A stretch of DNA of 64,000 nucleotides from assembly GCF_002441855.2 (NCBI RefSeq), contig NZ_CP029487.1, forward strand, positions 1,674,001 to 1,738,000. The letters run 5' to 3'. Under the pieces are notes generated by a model. That model was not told the origin of the DNA and did not search any database. It saw nothing but the letters and a program-made list of their open reading frames with translations. Made by a program: the position numbers and the translations under genes. Positions 17,090-27,500 of the stretch are shown piece after piece. This DNA is from Eubacterium maltosivorans. Its GTDB lineage: Bacteria > Bacillota > Clostridia > Eubacteriales > Eubacteriaceae. How positions within the stretch are numbered: the first letter of the stretch is position 1; every line of letters begins with the position of its first letter.

Positions 17090-20000
17090 TTAATTTGTCC
17101 CGCCGACCACGGGGTCGTTGGGAATGCTTTTCCAGTTTAACTGGCTTTTGTAAGTGCCCTCGGTGATTTTACTGTCGGCGGGCACGACGAGCTGTCCGGT
17201 TTTGCCGTTTTGTCTGTCATTTTCGGTCAGGGTGGCAAAGCCGCCTGCCTTGCTCAGGGCTGCGCCGGATGGTGTCTCTATCCAAAACTCGGGGCTGTAG
17301 CTGCCCTGGGCTGTGGTATCCGCAGGCTGCATCTGGTACTTGCCCCAGATGGTTTTGTAGCCATCGCCCGGGCTGATCTCGAGGTCGATGGTGCGGCCTT
17401 CGTACAGCCAGCCGTCATTACTGGCCACGCCCACGGTGATGTTTGCAGTCGCACCCTGCCCCACTCTGGCGCTGCCGGTGATGGGCGCTTTTGGCAGGCT
17501 GAGGGTATAGGTGGCGGTCAGCAGGCTTGTGGTCAGGCTGCCGTCGGCATCCGCGTTTATTTTTCGACTCAGGGTCTGGGCTGTGCCGCCTGCCGGTGTG
17601 GCGCTGGCGGTGACGGCCGTGTAAGGACCGCCGGAATATTTGGGCAGATAGACGTAGAGCTCTCCGGTTTGGCCGCCTGTTTTGTTAAAGCTGCCACCTG
17701 AGGCCTGGGCGTTCCAGATTCTGGCGGTGCCGTCTGCCTTGCCGTCGGCTTTTGTTTTTTGGGTGGTGACACTGGCGGGTACGCCGGCATAGTCTGTCGG
17801 GTTTTCGCTAAGCTTCAGGGTCACGGGGTATACTGTCTCTCCGCTACTGTTTTTGGCGCCGGTCACACTGCCGATGATGGAGCCGCCGTCGATGGTGGTG
17901 GTTCCTGTTGTGCCGATGGTGTTGGCTTCCACGTTGCCGCCTTTGATGGTGGCTTTGCCGGTAATGCTGCCGGTCACGGTGGTCAGGCCGCTCTCAATGG
18001 TGGTGCTGGCGGTGGCCAGACCGGCTGCAGCGTTTAGGGTAAGGCCTACTGTATCGGCTGCTCCAATGGTCAGGCTGCCGCTGCCTGCGACGCTGCCGGG
18101 CAGGTTAAGAACGCCGGTGCCGGCTGTACCGCCGGTGAGCCTGAGGCTGCCGTCGCTTTGCAGGCTGGCGCCGTTTGGGCTGCTGTTGGTGACGGTGACG
18201 GTCTGGCCATCGGGCACGCCCACCTGGGCGGTGGCGTCAGCCTTGACGGTGATGGGTACATCTGCGGTGTTAATGCTTTCATTTAGGATGATCCTTGAGC
18301 CGTCGGTATGGGTGCCGCTGACCACGATAATGCTGTGGGCATAGGCACTGCCATCATTGGTGGCGGGTATGTTATAAATTCCCTGGTAGGGTATAAGCCC
18401 AGCTTGATTGGCTGGCTCTGCATTGGCAAAGATATAACCGATGTCGTAAATATACAGGTTATTGTTAGCCAACGGAAAATCGGATGAGCCAGTGACCCGG
18501 AAGCTGACGGTGATGGTTTTGCTCATGCCTGGGCCAGTGAGGACTGCGTTACCGCTTTTAAAACCTTCCTCGGTCACTTTTATGGTGTAGGTGTAAAGGC
18601 CGTTGGGGATACCTGTTGGATCTGCCGCGCATAATATCTTCCCGCTGGCCTTATCCACCGTAAAGGTCTCTGGGCCGGATACCTTGGTGTAGGTCAGGCT
18701 TCCCGCCGGGTTGGGCGCACTGACAGACGGCGGGGCGATGATGGCGGTGTTCTGTGCCATCTCGGTGGTCGCGTAGCTGTCTGCCAATTTGTAGGTGACG
18801 GTATCGATGGCGTATCGCTCTAACACACAGCCGGCCGCCCCCTTAAACTGCATGGCCGCATCGGTTCTGGCTTTTCTGGCGGTGTTGGTGGGATAAATGA
18901 CCAGCTGGTAGTCCTCACCCTCGTAGCCCTTTTCCATGTTAAAGGTGGCAATGGCTTTGTAGGTCTTCTTGTCTGCCTGCTGGGTGAGGGTGGCGTGGCG
19001 CACCTGGGTATAATCGGTTAAATCGGTGCTCTCATCCAGGGTACCACCTTTTATCCAATAGGCGTCGTACATGGCGTCGGCAAAGTCCTCGGACAGGGTA
19101 ATGACGCTCTGGGTCATGGTGTTGCCCGGGGTGCCCTCGTAGCCGGGGCCTGCCTGGGCGTAGTCGTCTTTGATCACGGCCTCATAACAGGTAACCTTGC
19201 TGGCGGGGCCACGGATGTCTTTTGCCTGGGCTGTGTCGCCGGTGGCCGTAACACTGGTGACCATGAGCTGATAAGCGCCTTTCAGGTCATTGCTGTAGGC
19301 AGTGCCCAGTGTGATGGATTCGACGATGGTGTGGGTCGCAAGGTCTGTTGTGATCTCTGTTGTCTTTTGGGTGTCTGCGATCAGCGCTGGTGTTTGCCCG
19401 TCCACCTTATACCAGCCGTAGGTGACGCTGCCTGTAAAGCTATCCGCGATTTTGATCTTAACGCTGAGCTTGGTTTTAGCCTGAATATCGGCATCGGTAT
19501 CCTGACTGCTGAGCTCGATGGTATCGGGCATTGTGCTGTTTTCATCAACAACCATGAATTTATCCACACTCAGGTACTGCCAGTCGGTCTCGAAGCTATA
19601 AGCGCTCAGGTCGCTTACTGCAGATGTGGCTTTGAGCTTGTACCAGCCCGCATCGCTTTCTGCAAATGTGGTGGCGGCGGGCGCAGATCTTGTCCAGCTC
19701 ACCGTATTGGTGGTTTTGTCCCAGGTTGCGGTCAGGCCGGTCACTTCGGTGCCGTCGCCCGTTGGCGCGGTGGACTGGCCGGTGGTGTCGTCTTTATACC
19801 ATGTCAGGCTGTAGCTCGTTTCATCTACGCCGGTACCGCCAAAGGTGACGCCTGCCTTTAAGCTAAAGCTGGTGACATCGCTGATGGCGCTGGTGGGGCT
19901 TTGGTTGGCTAGGCCAACATTGACCACGTTCAGGTTTAGGCTAATGGGTGTCTCCACACTTTTTACAGGGCCAATAAATTTTCTGACGCCGTCCGTATCC

Positions 20001-21925
20001 TCGGCCAGCTCGTTCTGGCTCAGATACATTTTTGCGCTGATGGCGGCCTGCCCCCCGGCGCCGCCGGAAGTTTTGAGGTTGACGGTGTTGCCGCTGCCCA
20101 CAACGGCCTGCACCACGTCAGGCTTGTCGGAGGAAAAGGCGGAGGCGGTGGGCATCTGTACCCCAAAGCTATCGCCAAGGGTAGTTTTTGTCTTTAGGGC
20201 ATTCAGCTGGGTGGCGTCGGCCAGAACCACCTGGGCGGTATCGTCCCCCTGTTTTACCTGGGAGATTACATTTGTGGCCGAGGCGTCTTTGATGGCGGCC
20301 AGGTTGATGGCCTTGCCGCTGGCTGTTGACTGATCACCCGACGCCTTACCGGCGCCCAGATAGAAACAATTCGTAAACGTCCCGCCAGCCTTACCGGTCA
20401 GGCCGCCTTTATTATCTTTATCATTAGGTTTTTCTCCTACGATGGTGCCCACACTGTAGCACCCATTAACATTTCCCGCATTTACATATCCTGCCAGGCC
20501 GCCAACATACTGGGTAGTGGGCTGTACTGGAATGGCGGCAACGGTGGTGTCAATTTCACCGGTATTATAGCAATACTCAATATTGCCACTGTTCATATAG
20601 CCCGCAACACCAGCCGTTACCGGGTGATTGGTGATAATCTTGCCGGAGTTATAGCAATATTTTATATTGCCACTGTTCATAGCACCGGCTATCCCGCCAA
20701 CAGCGCCCTTGGTAGGAACAGCCTTCTGAGCTCCATCCACATATATTTCTCCGGTATTCACGCAACCATAGGTATCTGTTGCTGTTACTCCCGTAATCCC
20801 TCCAATGAGAAGTCCTCGACCTGTAGTATATCCGATGGCCTTGCCATCGGCATGGATTTCAATATTGCCATTATTCGTCGAATTTGCAATTTGCCCTTTA
20901 GCACCCAAACCATCATTAACGCCAACACAACCGCCAATAAAATGGCGCTTTGAATCCATACTGATATCGCCGCCTTCGGTATATCCGATAATGACTCCAT
21001 TATTGACACAATTCTTTACAGTTTGATTACTTTTATTATCTCCCACAATGCCGCCAAGCGCGACATAAGTCATTTTCACATTAGTATTCTTTTGTTCGCA
21101 AACACTGTAAGTAACGGTCTGTTCCGACACAGTGCAATTGGTCATACTGTTTTTATTACAAGCCGCTATCCCACCCACAATAATGACTTGGGCGTTTCCA
21201 TAAAAACGGCCGTCAACCACATGGCAATTCTCAATTATTCCATAATTAAAAGTGACAATAGGTGAAATATATACGACTGCTGACCCTTCATTTATCGCTG
21301 AAATCATACTATCGTCCATGGTCAAATTTTTTATCGTTGCAGTGGTGCCCGTTGCTCCAAAAAGTCCAAAGTAAATATAGCCCGGCGACGTGTCAGAATT
21401 ATTTATGCTTGCATTTATCCTCAACCCCATTAAGCTATATCCATTGCCATCAAAGATTCCGTTAAATGTTTGGCTTTCAGTGCTGCCGATCACCTCATTC
21501 CAAAAGTGTTCGCTAAGATCAATTGACTGGCCTAAGGTGATGGTTTTGCCTGAAAAATTAGCAGTTCCAGCATTTACCAGTTTTGCCAGGCCTGCCAGCT
21601 GAGAGGCATTATAAAGGGTGTAGCCTGTCACACTAGCATCAGCATTATACCAACTTGTATCGGTATTGTCTGACCAATTACCGGTTGTCGTTGTAGTGGT
21701 GCCTGTTTGAACAAAATCGAATGTAATATTTGGATACCACTTCCCGCTCTCTTCAATTTTTACACGCCCATCGCTATCTTTATATCGAGGCATGACGGAC
21801 ACGCCGGACGCGGCTTCCTCGGCCTGGGCCTGCGGCGTCAGAGGGCTGATCCCCAGCGAGGAAAAGACCACGAGGGCGCACAGCAGTACGGACAGGGCTT
21901 GCTTACCTATTGGGTTGTTTCGCAT
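17090..21925 (-). CDS. Large secreted GLUG-repeat/beta-helix surface protein
   Basis: A 1611-residue protein with a signal peptide ending near PQAQAEEA. Residues about 100-530 contain GLUG-type repeats (for example GGIAGAMNSGNIKYCYNSGKI), which build right-handed beta-helical adhesins and IgA-peptidase-like proteins. Residues about 650-1200 look like a series of Ig-like modules. A low-complexity Gly/Thr-rich beta-helical stretch follows (about 1230-1400), then a terminal beta domain. It ends NDPVVGGTN with no LPXTG or transmembrane anchor, so it must be held by another protein or released. AGGAGG precedes the ATG. Likely an adhesin or surface fibre. Confidence 0.8.
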   Translation of the reverse strand: MRNNPIGKQALSVLLCALVVFSSLGISPLTPQAQAEEAASGVSVMPRYKDSDGRVKIEESGKWYPNITFDFVQTGTTTTTTGNWSDNTDTSWYNADASVTGYTLYNASQLAGLAKLVNAGTANFSGKTITLGQSIDLSEHFWNEVIGSTESQTFNGIFDGNGYSLMGLRINASINNSDTSPGYIYFGLFGATGTTATIKNLTMDDSMISAINEGSAVVYISPIVTFNYGIIENCHVVDGRFYGNAQVIIVGGIAACNKNSMTNCTVSEQTVTYSVCEQKNTNVKMTYVALGGIVGDNKSNQTVKNCVNNGVIIGYTEGGDISMDSKRHFIGGCVGVNDGLGAKGQIANSTNNGNIEIHADGKAIGYTTGRGLLIGGITGVTATDTYGCVNTGEIYVDGAQKAVPTKGAVGGIAGAMNSGNIKYCYNSGKIITNHPVTAGVAGYMNSGNIEYCYNTGEIDTTVAAIPVQPTTQYVGGLAGYVNAGNVNGCYSVGTIVGEKPNDKDNKGGLTGKAGGTFTNCFYLGAGKASGDQSTASGKAINLAAIKDASATNVISQVKQGDDTAQVVLADATQLNALKTKTTLGDSFGVQMPTASAFSSDKPDVVQAVVGSGNTVNLKTSGGAGGQAAISAKMYLSQNELAEDTDGVRKFIGPVKSVETPISLNLNVVNVGLANQSPTSAISDVTSFSLKAGVTFGGTGVDETSYSLTWYKDDTTGQSTAPTGDGTEVTGLTATWDKTTNTVSWTRSAPAATTFAESDAGWYKLKATSAVSDLSAYSFETDWQYLSVDKFMVVDENSTMPDTIELSSQDTDADIQAKTKLSVKIKIADSFTGSVTYGWYKVDGQTPALIADTQKTTEITTDLATHTIVESITLGTAYSNDLKGAYQLMVTSVTATGDTAQAKDIRGPASKVTCYEAVIKDDYAQAGPGYEGTPGNTMTQSVITLSEDFADAMYDAYWIKGGTLDESTDLTDYTQVRHATLTQQADKKTYKAIATFNMEKGYEGEDYQLVIYPTNTARKARTDAAMQFKGAAGCVLERYAIDTVTYKLADSYATTEMAQNTAIIAPPSVSAPNPAGSLTYTKVSGPETFTVDKASGKILCAADPTGIPNGLYTYTIKVTEEGFKSGNAVLTGPGMSKTITVSFRVTGSSDFPLANNNLYIYDIGYIFANAEPANQAGLIPYQGIYNIPATNDGSAYAHSIIVVSGTHTDGSRIILNESINTADVPITVKADATAQVGVPDGQTVTVTNSSPNGASLQSDGSLRLTGGTAGTGVLNLPGSVAGSGSLTIGAADTVGLTLNAAAGLATASTTIESGLTTVTGSITGKATIKGGNVEANTIGTTGTTTIDGGSIIGSVTGAKNSSGETVYPVTLKLSENPTDYAGVPASVTTQKTKADGKADGTARIWNAQASGGSFNKTGGQTGELYVYLPKYSGGPYTAVTASATPAGGTAQTLSRKINADADGSLTTSLLTATYTLSLPKAPITGSARVGQGATANITVGVASNDGWLYEGRTIDLEISPGDGYKTIWGKYQMQPADTTAQGSYSPEFWIETPSGAALSKAGGFATLTENDRQNGKTGQLVVPADSKITEGTYKSQLNWKSIPNDPVVGGTN

Positions 21926-21945
21926 GGTTTTCCTCCTTCTGGTTT

Positions 21946-22740
21946 TTATTCGACAATGAGCTGCCCGGCGGTGGCGGCGCTGTTCATGGGATTATGGGCG
22001 CCCTCCAGCTCGTAGGTGTTGTACTGAATGAGCACGCTGTAGGTGCCGGGATCCAGCATGGTCTCAAGCTTTGGGTTCTCGATGGCGGAGCCGGCGGGCA
22101 TGAGGCCGGACTGGTAGAGCTTTCGGTTGCTTTCTTCCAGCTTGAGGGTCACCTGAAAATAACAGGGATTGCCCTCGGGGTTTTGCAGGCTCCAGTGGGT
22201 GGTGCCGTTTTTGTCGGCCTTTATGACGGTGTAGCCGGGTATGGTGATGTCCTCGTGGGGTGGGGTATCTGTGGTCTGGGTAACGATGGCGTTGGGGTCG
22301 ATTTCGATTTTGGCCGGAAACCAGTCGTACCAATTGACCGCGCACCAGGCCCCAAAGGTAAGGAGCGCAATGCCGGCTATGGCCACCGCCAGGCGTTTTA
22401 ACGCCACGTTTTTGACAATGGCGGCAAAGACGTTGTCCTTCAGGCGCACATAGCCGATAACCGCCGTGGCGGGGGTAATGGCAAAGCCCCGGGTCACGGG
22501 CAGGCTGTGCCCCTGCCCGTCCTGCAGGCTCAGGCTTTCTTTTTGGATATTTTTTTCTGCTTTCACTGCCCCGATGGCGCCAGCTACCTTGTAGCTGTGC
22601 TGGGGATACAGAGCTGCCATCTGCTTTTTGGTATAGTATCTGGTGGTAAAGCCGCTTTTTTTATGGGTATAAGCGGCGCCGTAGTTGTCTTCGTTGATGA
22701 TGTTCAGTTCCACGTTTTTATCTCGTTTCTTTGGGTTCAT
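21946..22740 (-). CDS. Single-pass membrane protein of the surface operon
   Basis: A 264-residue protein without a signal peptide. A basic N-terminal region (about 1-115) is followed by one transmembrane helix (RLAVAIAGIALLTFGAWCAV) and a beta-rich outer domain ending NSAATAGQLIVE. The N-terminal part would be cytoplasmic and the C-terminal outside. No Shine-Dalgarno precedes the ATG; an 11-base G+C-rich hairpin occupies its place. It sits between the HD-GYP gene and the large surface protein, 20 bases before the latter, so it might connect cytoplasmic signalling with surface assembly. That role is inference. Confidence 0.65.
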   Translation of the reverse strand: MNPKKRDKNVELNIINEDNYGAAYTHKKSGFTTRYYTKKQMAALYPQHSYKVAGAIGAVKAEKNIQKESLSLQDGQGHSLPVTRGFAITPATAVIGYVRLKDNVFAAIVKNVALKRLAVAIAGIALLTFGAWCAVNWYDWFPAKIEIDPNAIVTQTTDTPPHEDITIPGYTVIKADKNGTTHWSLQNPEGNPCYFQVTLKLEESNRKLYQSGLMPAGSAIENPKLETMLDPGTYSVLIQYNTYELEGAHNPMNSAATAGQLIVE

Positions 22741-22745
22741 GAGGT

Positions 22746-22777
22746 GGCGGCAGCGCGATTGGCGCTGCGCTGCCGCC
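22746..22777 (-). other. G+C-rich hairpin directly upstream of a start codon
   Basis: A perfect 11-base stem (GGCGGCAGCGC with GCGCTGCCGCC, ten-base loop) ends five bases before the ATG at 22740, where a ribosome site would be expected. No T-tract follows, so it is not a terminator. Confidence 0.6.
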
Positions 22778-22798
22778 GGAAAAAGGTAAAAAGTTTTA

Positions 22799-23335
22799 TT
22801 ATTCTACCGGCCAGGCCGGGAATAAGCGTTCCAGCGCGGCTACCAGCTCTGGGTCGTACCAGAAGCCGGCGCGCTGTTTTATTTTTTCATGCTTTTGGGC
22901 AGTGGGCATTTGTGGGTTATCCATACTCAGATGATCCCAGGCGTCGGCTACAGCGCCTGCCCTTGCGATAATGGGGATATCCTCCCCATACAAATGCCCG
23001 GGGCCGCCGGTGCCGTCCCACCGCTCGTGATGATAGCGGCACAGATCGCAGGCGATGCTGCAAAAAATGCGTTCTCTGCCGTCCAGCGCTTCCTCGTAGG
23101 CGTAGGAAAACAGGGCTGCACCGCGGCTGCAGTGGGCCAGCGGGTCGCTATCGCTGCTTCCTTTGCCAATGTCGTGGTAATCGCAGGGGCCGCTCTGCTC
23201 TAAGCGCCAAAGCTCCACCAGTTCTCCCCTGCCTGCCTCGATGAGCAGGGCACGGATGATTTGTCCGGTTCGCCGGTTATGCTGCTGCACATCCTTAGGG
23301 CACTGCTGTGCTGCGCGGGTTAATTCCTTGAGCAT
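22799..23335 (-). CDS. Stand-alone HD-GYP domain protein, GGP variant
   Basis: A 178-residue protein that is almost entirely an HD-GYP domain, the fold of many cyclic-di-GMP phosphodiesterases. Metal ligands appear complete: His19, His54-Asp55 (YHDIGK), His68, His102-His103 (HHERWDG) and the Asp in AVADAWDHL. The namesake GYP is GGP (residues 110-112). No receiver, PAS or membrane domain is attached. It is the first gene of the minus-strand surface operon, 58 bases before the membrane protein. It may hydrolyse a cyclic dinucleotide or act as a sensor; the changed motif leaves activity open. Confidence 0.7.
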   Translation of the reverse strand: MLKELTRAAQQCPKDVQQHNRRTGQIIRALLIEAGRGELVELWRLEQSGPCDYHDIGKGSSDSDPLAHCSRGAALFSYAYEEALDGRERIFCSIACDLCRYHHERWDGTGGPGHLYGEDIPIIARAGAVADAWDHLSMDNPQMPTAQKHEKIKQRAGFWYDPELVAALERLFPAWPVE

Positions 23336-23395
23336 TTCTTTACGCGTTTCCTTTCCTTTTATTTTTTATTTTTTTCGGGTATCTTGTTTCTATCA

Positions 23396-23426
23396 AACGC
23401 CGCATAGTTCCTTACTATGCGGCGTT
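23396..23426. repeat. Core-site-like inverted repeat, left of recombinase
   Basis: Twelve-base perfect arms around a seven-base spacer TTCCTTA. The right arm encodes the last three codons and the stop of the recombinase gene. A 21-base segment (23401-23421) recurs as its exact reverse complement near 24555. Arms plus a 7-base asymmetric spacer are what a tyrosine-recombinase core site looks like. There is no T-tract. Confidence 0.6.
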
Positions 23427-24434
23427 CACCGGCGGCACTTTAGTTTTAGAGCGCCGTCTTTTTTTCGCTTGATATTTTGTCATTTTCATCATTTCTTCTC
23501 GAATAAAATGATCACTTAAATGTAAATAAATTTCTGTTGTGGTAGCTGTTTTGCTGTGTCCCAACAGAGCACTGATAACCTTGACCGCTACGCCGCTTTC
23601 CATAGCCCTGGTTGCAAAGCTATGCCGTAGTGAATGAAAAGTGTAATCTTTTGAAAGTCCAAGCTCTTTCATTCTTTTTTTAAAATGTCTTTCAATAGAT
23701 CGCCCGTGATAGGCAGTGCCATCTTTTTTACCGGCTACATAGGCTGCATTCTTTTTTTGTTTTAGATTCCGACTGTTATAGTAATGCTTTAAAAAAGCCG
23801 AAAATTCCGCAGTTAGCGGTATTTTTCGCAGAGCATTTTGTGTCTTTGGCTTTCCAAGACGCGCTTCAGTTTTTCGGCCCTCACCAGTCGGTATACGCTC
23901 CATACTGTGTCTGATAACAACCAGATTTTCTTTAAAACGTATATCCTGCCATCGCAGAGCTACTACCTCAGATAGCCGCAACCCCAGATTTAAAGCCAAC
24001 AAAATCGCAATATCCAAAGCGTTTTCGCTCGGTTCCAAAGCTTTTTCCAGCTTATTTTGCTCCTTAATCGATAATGACTGTGCCTGGGTTTTTTCCTTTG
24101 GCGGCAAAATTATTTTTTCACACGGGTTATTTTCAATCATACCCTGTCTGAGTGCTAAGTTGAAAATCGTTTTAAGGCAGCGGTAAACCTCATGAATGGT
24201 TTTAGCACTATATTTTTCCTGCATATTATCAATAAATTTTTGTATCGTCTCTTTACGAATTTCTCTAACGGCCATCTCGCCAAAAGCAGGTCGTAAATAA
24301 CCTTCAAGCAGTTGCGTATAGGTTCTGATCGATTGAGCCTTTAAATGCCTCTTGCTATCCAGCCATTCATCAAAAAGTGTATTCATCGTTGTTGCCAATT
24401 TAAAATGATTTATTAAAGCTTTTAGTTTGTTCAT
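23415..24434 (-). CDS. Tyrosine recombinase/integrase
   Basis: A 339-residue phage-integrase-family recombinase. It has an N-terminal SAM-like core-binding domain (SIRTYTQLLEGYLRPAFGEM) and a C-terminal catalytic domain with Arg in LGLRLSEVVAL, the HSLRHSFATRA box, LGHS, and the nucleophile Tyr in TEIYLHL. A Lys/Arg-rich tail (KKRRRSKTK) follows. AAAGGAG precedes the ATG. It stands alone between two hairpin repeats in inverted orientation and is more A+T-rich than the operon downstream. No excisionase or relaxase is nearby, so a local invertase role is at least as likely as element integration. Confidence 0.9.
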   Translation of the reverse strand: MNKLKALINHFKLATTMNTLFDEWLDSKRHLKAQSIRTYTQLLEGYLRPAFGEMAVREIRKETIQKFIDNMQEKYSAKTIHEVYRCLKTIFNLALRQGMIENNPCEKIILPPKEKTQAQSLSIKEQNKLEKALEPSENALDIAILLALNLGLRLSEVVALRWQDIRFKENLVVIRHSMERIPTGEGRKTEARLGKPKTQNALRKIPLTAEFSAFLKHYYNSRNLKQKKNAAYVAGKKDGTAYHGRSIERHFKKRMKELGLSKDYTFHSLRHSFATRAMESGVAVKVISALLGHSKTATTTEIYLHLSDHFIREEMMKMTKYQAKKRRRSKTKVPPVNAA

Positions 24435-24533
24435 TATAATCTCCTTTATTGCATTAAACTTTTGTTTTTTTAAATTAATTGATTTTCATACTAGCATTTT
24501 ATCCGATTAACTGCTATAATTGGAGTCAAATAA

Positions 24534-24576
24534 AAAAAGCATGGCGCATAGTAAGGAACTATGCGCCATGCTTTTT
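24534..24576. repeat. Core-site-like inverted repeat, right of recombinase; also terminator
   Basis: An 18-base perfect stem around the spacer TAAGGAA, the reverse complement of the left site's TTCCTTA. On the minus strand a seven-T run follows, making this a strong intrinsic terminator 12 bases after the stop of the 1019-residue surface gene. Thus one DNA element may be both terminator and recombination site. Confidence 0.7.
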
Positions 24577-24588
24577 ATTTATTTTTAA

Positions 24589-27500
24589 TTACTGTCCCGT
24601 CGATTTGAATACAAATGGTGTCTTATCATATGCGCTCTTGTAACTGTCTAAATTATATTCGAAAAAATCACCGCCTGTAATAAAACGAAACTTCACAAGC
24701 TTTACATTTTTTTCGAGTGCATTGGTTTCCAGATTATACACGTCTCCTCTAAAGCTCCCTGTCCCAGAGGCTCCAACAAACGCTGTAACAATCGACATAA
24801 TCCAGAGCCTGTCCTCGACATTGAGGCTTTCATTTCCAATATAGAGATATTTTGTGGGCAATACCATACCGACTGCTGTCATTTCATCATACAACGTTTT
24901 ATGCCCGCTGGAGGACAGGCGGTTTTTCATTGTGTTCAAAGTATCAACTGAAATGATTTTTTTATTATCCTCCTGATATGATGTGATTTTCTTATCATTT
25001 TTCAAATTATTAAAAAGTGTTTCCACTTTCATATTAAAGGTACCTTTGTATTTATCGCCCAACATGGTATGGATATCTGTTAGAGGATCAAGGGTTACTG
25101 TATTGGCTGTTTTGACGGTATACAGCTGCTTATCCACAAGATTCCGGTCCTTGTCTGTCGGTAATATCAGGCTTTCCTGAAAAGTGGTCCACTTCGTGTT
25201 AATGCTGTTAAACTGATCTTTCATTTTAGCGATCTGTGCATCATACATATGGTCTTTATTATTGACATTCATATAGCACATACTGATCATGTAGGCTTTG
25301 ATATACATCTGGTAATTGCTTGCCCAATATTCTGATTTGGCGGTTGTTGTCTGTGATTCCCAGTTGTAGCGCCTGTTGTAAAGCGTGACGTAATCATCCA
25401 GCACACTGCCCACAACCCCCTCACCAAGGATATACTGCCCAAAGGTATAGGTATCATAGACAAAGCCCTGTCCACCTGTGGTCGTGCTTCCCAAGATAAC
25501 ATTGAGCTGGTCCATAAGGTCTTTATATTCCTGCGAATCGATTGATTCTATCTTGACTAATCGCGCCAGAATATCGTTTGTGCTGCTGGATAAAAGCCCG
25601 GCCCGGAAGTTAATGGAACGCGCGCTGTCCTGAAATTTGCTGATTTTTGATTCCAGTGTCGCGTCGACTAAATAATTAACCTCATTTTGAATTTTACTTG
25701 TCATTTTATTTATTTCCAATGCTGACTCGCTGAGAGCGGCAATGCTGTCGCTTATGCCACTCATTGATTCTTTGCTCTCGGACATGGCCAGACTGCCAAG
25801 CCCCACGATGCCCGCGATTCCTCCTATTGGAGCGTCCTTGGCAAAGGAGTTGACAATCGTGAGGATTTTTGACACCAGGTCGGTTGTGGAGGACGCGCTG
25901 TTTGACGCCAGCATGTTGTCATAGACAATGACCTCATAATCGTCGGCAGCAACAGGCACACCGTAAGCGTCAATGAGGCTGCCCTCGGCCAGCACGAGGT
26001 TTTCATTACAGGCCCAATGGGCAAAGAATGCTCTCAGACCTTCCTCGCCTTCCTCCTCATACCACCTTTGCAGCTCTGCGTTATCAATGGTTACCGAGAA
26101 GGTAAAGGTATCGGCGCTTTCAATTGTAACTGGCGAGATAACGGCGTCGGTCAGCGTATCCTCTGTCAGGCTGACAGAGCCTGGTGTTAAGTTTACACTG
26201 CCGTTTAAAGAACTTACCCTGCCAGTGAATACGGCGGCTGCCGTACTGGGCGACTGGGAATCTGCGGTAACAGTATCAAGCGTAAGCTCTGCTGTAATCC
26301 GCTCTTCCTCCAGCTCCAGATCCAGCTCCAGGCTGTCGCAGTTAAGCCCTGCACTGTCAATGGTCATGGTGGCCCCGTCAAGCTCGTCCAGAATCTGGCC
26401 TTTATCGGTTATACCATTCACCGTAACTTTTAAAACGCCATCTTTTTTGGCTTGGGTGGATGGAACGGTCAGGGCTACGGGCTGGACTGCTGGATTGTCA
26501 AACGAGAAGTGGGCAGCGTCGGCAGTGTCCGCAAACTCAGCGGTGTCAATACAAAATGCTATGTCTGCTGTGCCGTCATCATTGATAAGGACGTTGTCGG
26601 TCCCCTCTGCAAAATACGGCAGCGGCGCCATGACGTCGACAACAAGAACGCCGACTTTATCGCCTTCCTGTTTAAAGCTGTCTTTGTCAAAGTACAGTAC
26701 GCCGCAGCTTTCGTCGTTTTCGTCAAGCTGACCGGACATTTTAAGACTGACTGTGTGCTCATCCAGTAAATTGATTTCATCAATACTCACACCATGAAAA
26801 GCATTTGCCAGCTCAATATCGCCGGCTGTGATTGAATCTGAAAAGGCGTCTTCCTCACTGGTTGCGACCACATTAAAGAACCTGGCGTCTGCCGCGACTT
26901 CTGTTTCTGTCGTCATGGGCTCATAGTTTGCGGTGGTCACGGTAAGGGGCGCGATTTTTTCGATGGTGACGGTGGTTGTCACGTTCTGTTCTTCCCCATC
27001 TACCACCAGCTGGCTGGTTACATCGTAGGTAATATTATCGAGTGATGTGGGCAGCTCGGATTCTTCCGCTGTGGTTTCTTCCCCAGCGGCTGAGGCCGCT
27101 TTTGGAAAGGCCGCGAGTCCCAGCTGTGTTCCGATGCTCAGGCAGAGTATAAGGGACATCATCTTTTGTTTATGCCGGGTGTTTCCTTTAAAGAATATAA
27201 CGCCCAGAATTAAGATTGTGAGCATCAATACTGCAAATATGGCGTGGGGCCCCTGGTACCCTGTATGCGGGTTCGACCCTTTTGTGGCTGTCAGGAGCGC
27301 TGCCTTGCTGATCTCTCCATTGCTTATCTTAAAACTGTAATTGATTTTCTGACCGCCTGCAATCTGGTCATAGGTTTTCTCGGTTGTGCTCGCATATAAG
27401 CTATCGGGGAGGGTCGTCTTTAACGATACGTTGTAGAGCCCCGCCTCTGTTGGATTGTCGAGCTCCAGGGTTGCTGTTACCTGCTCGCCGTCGTTTATGG

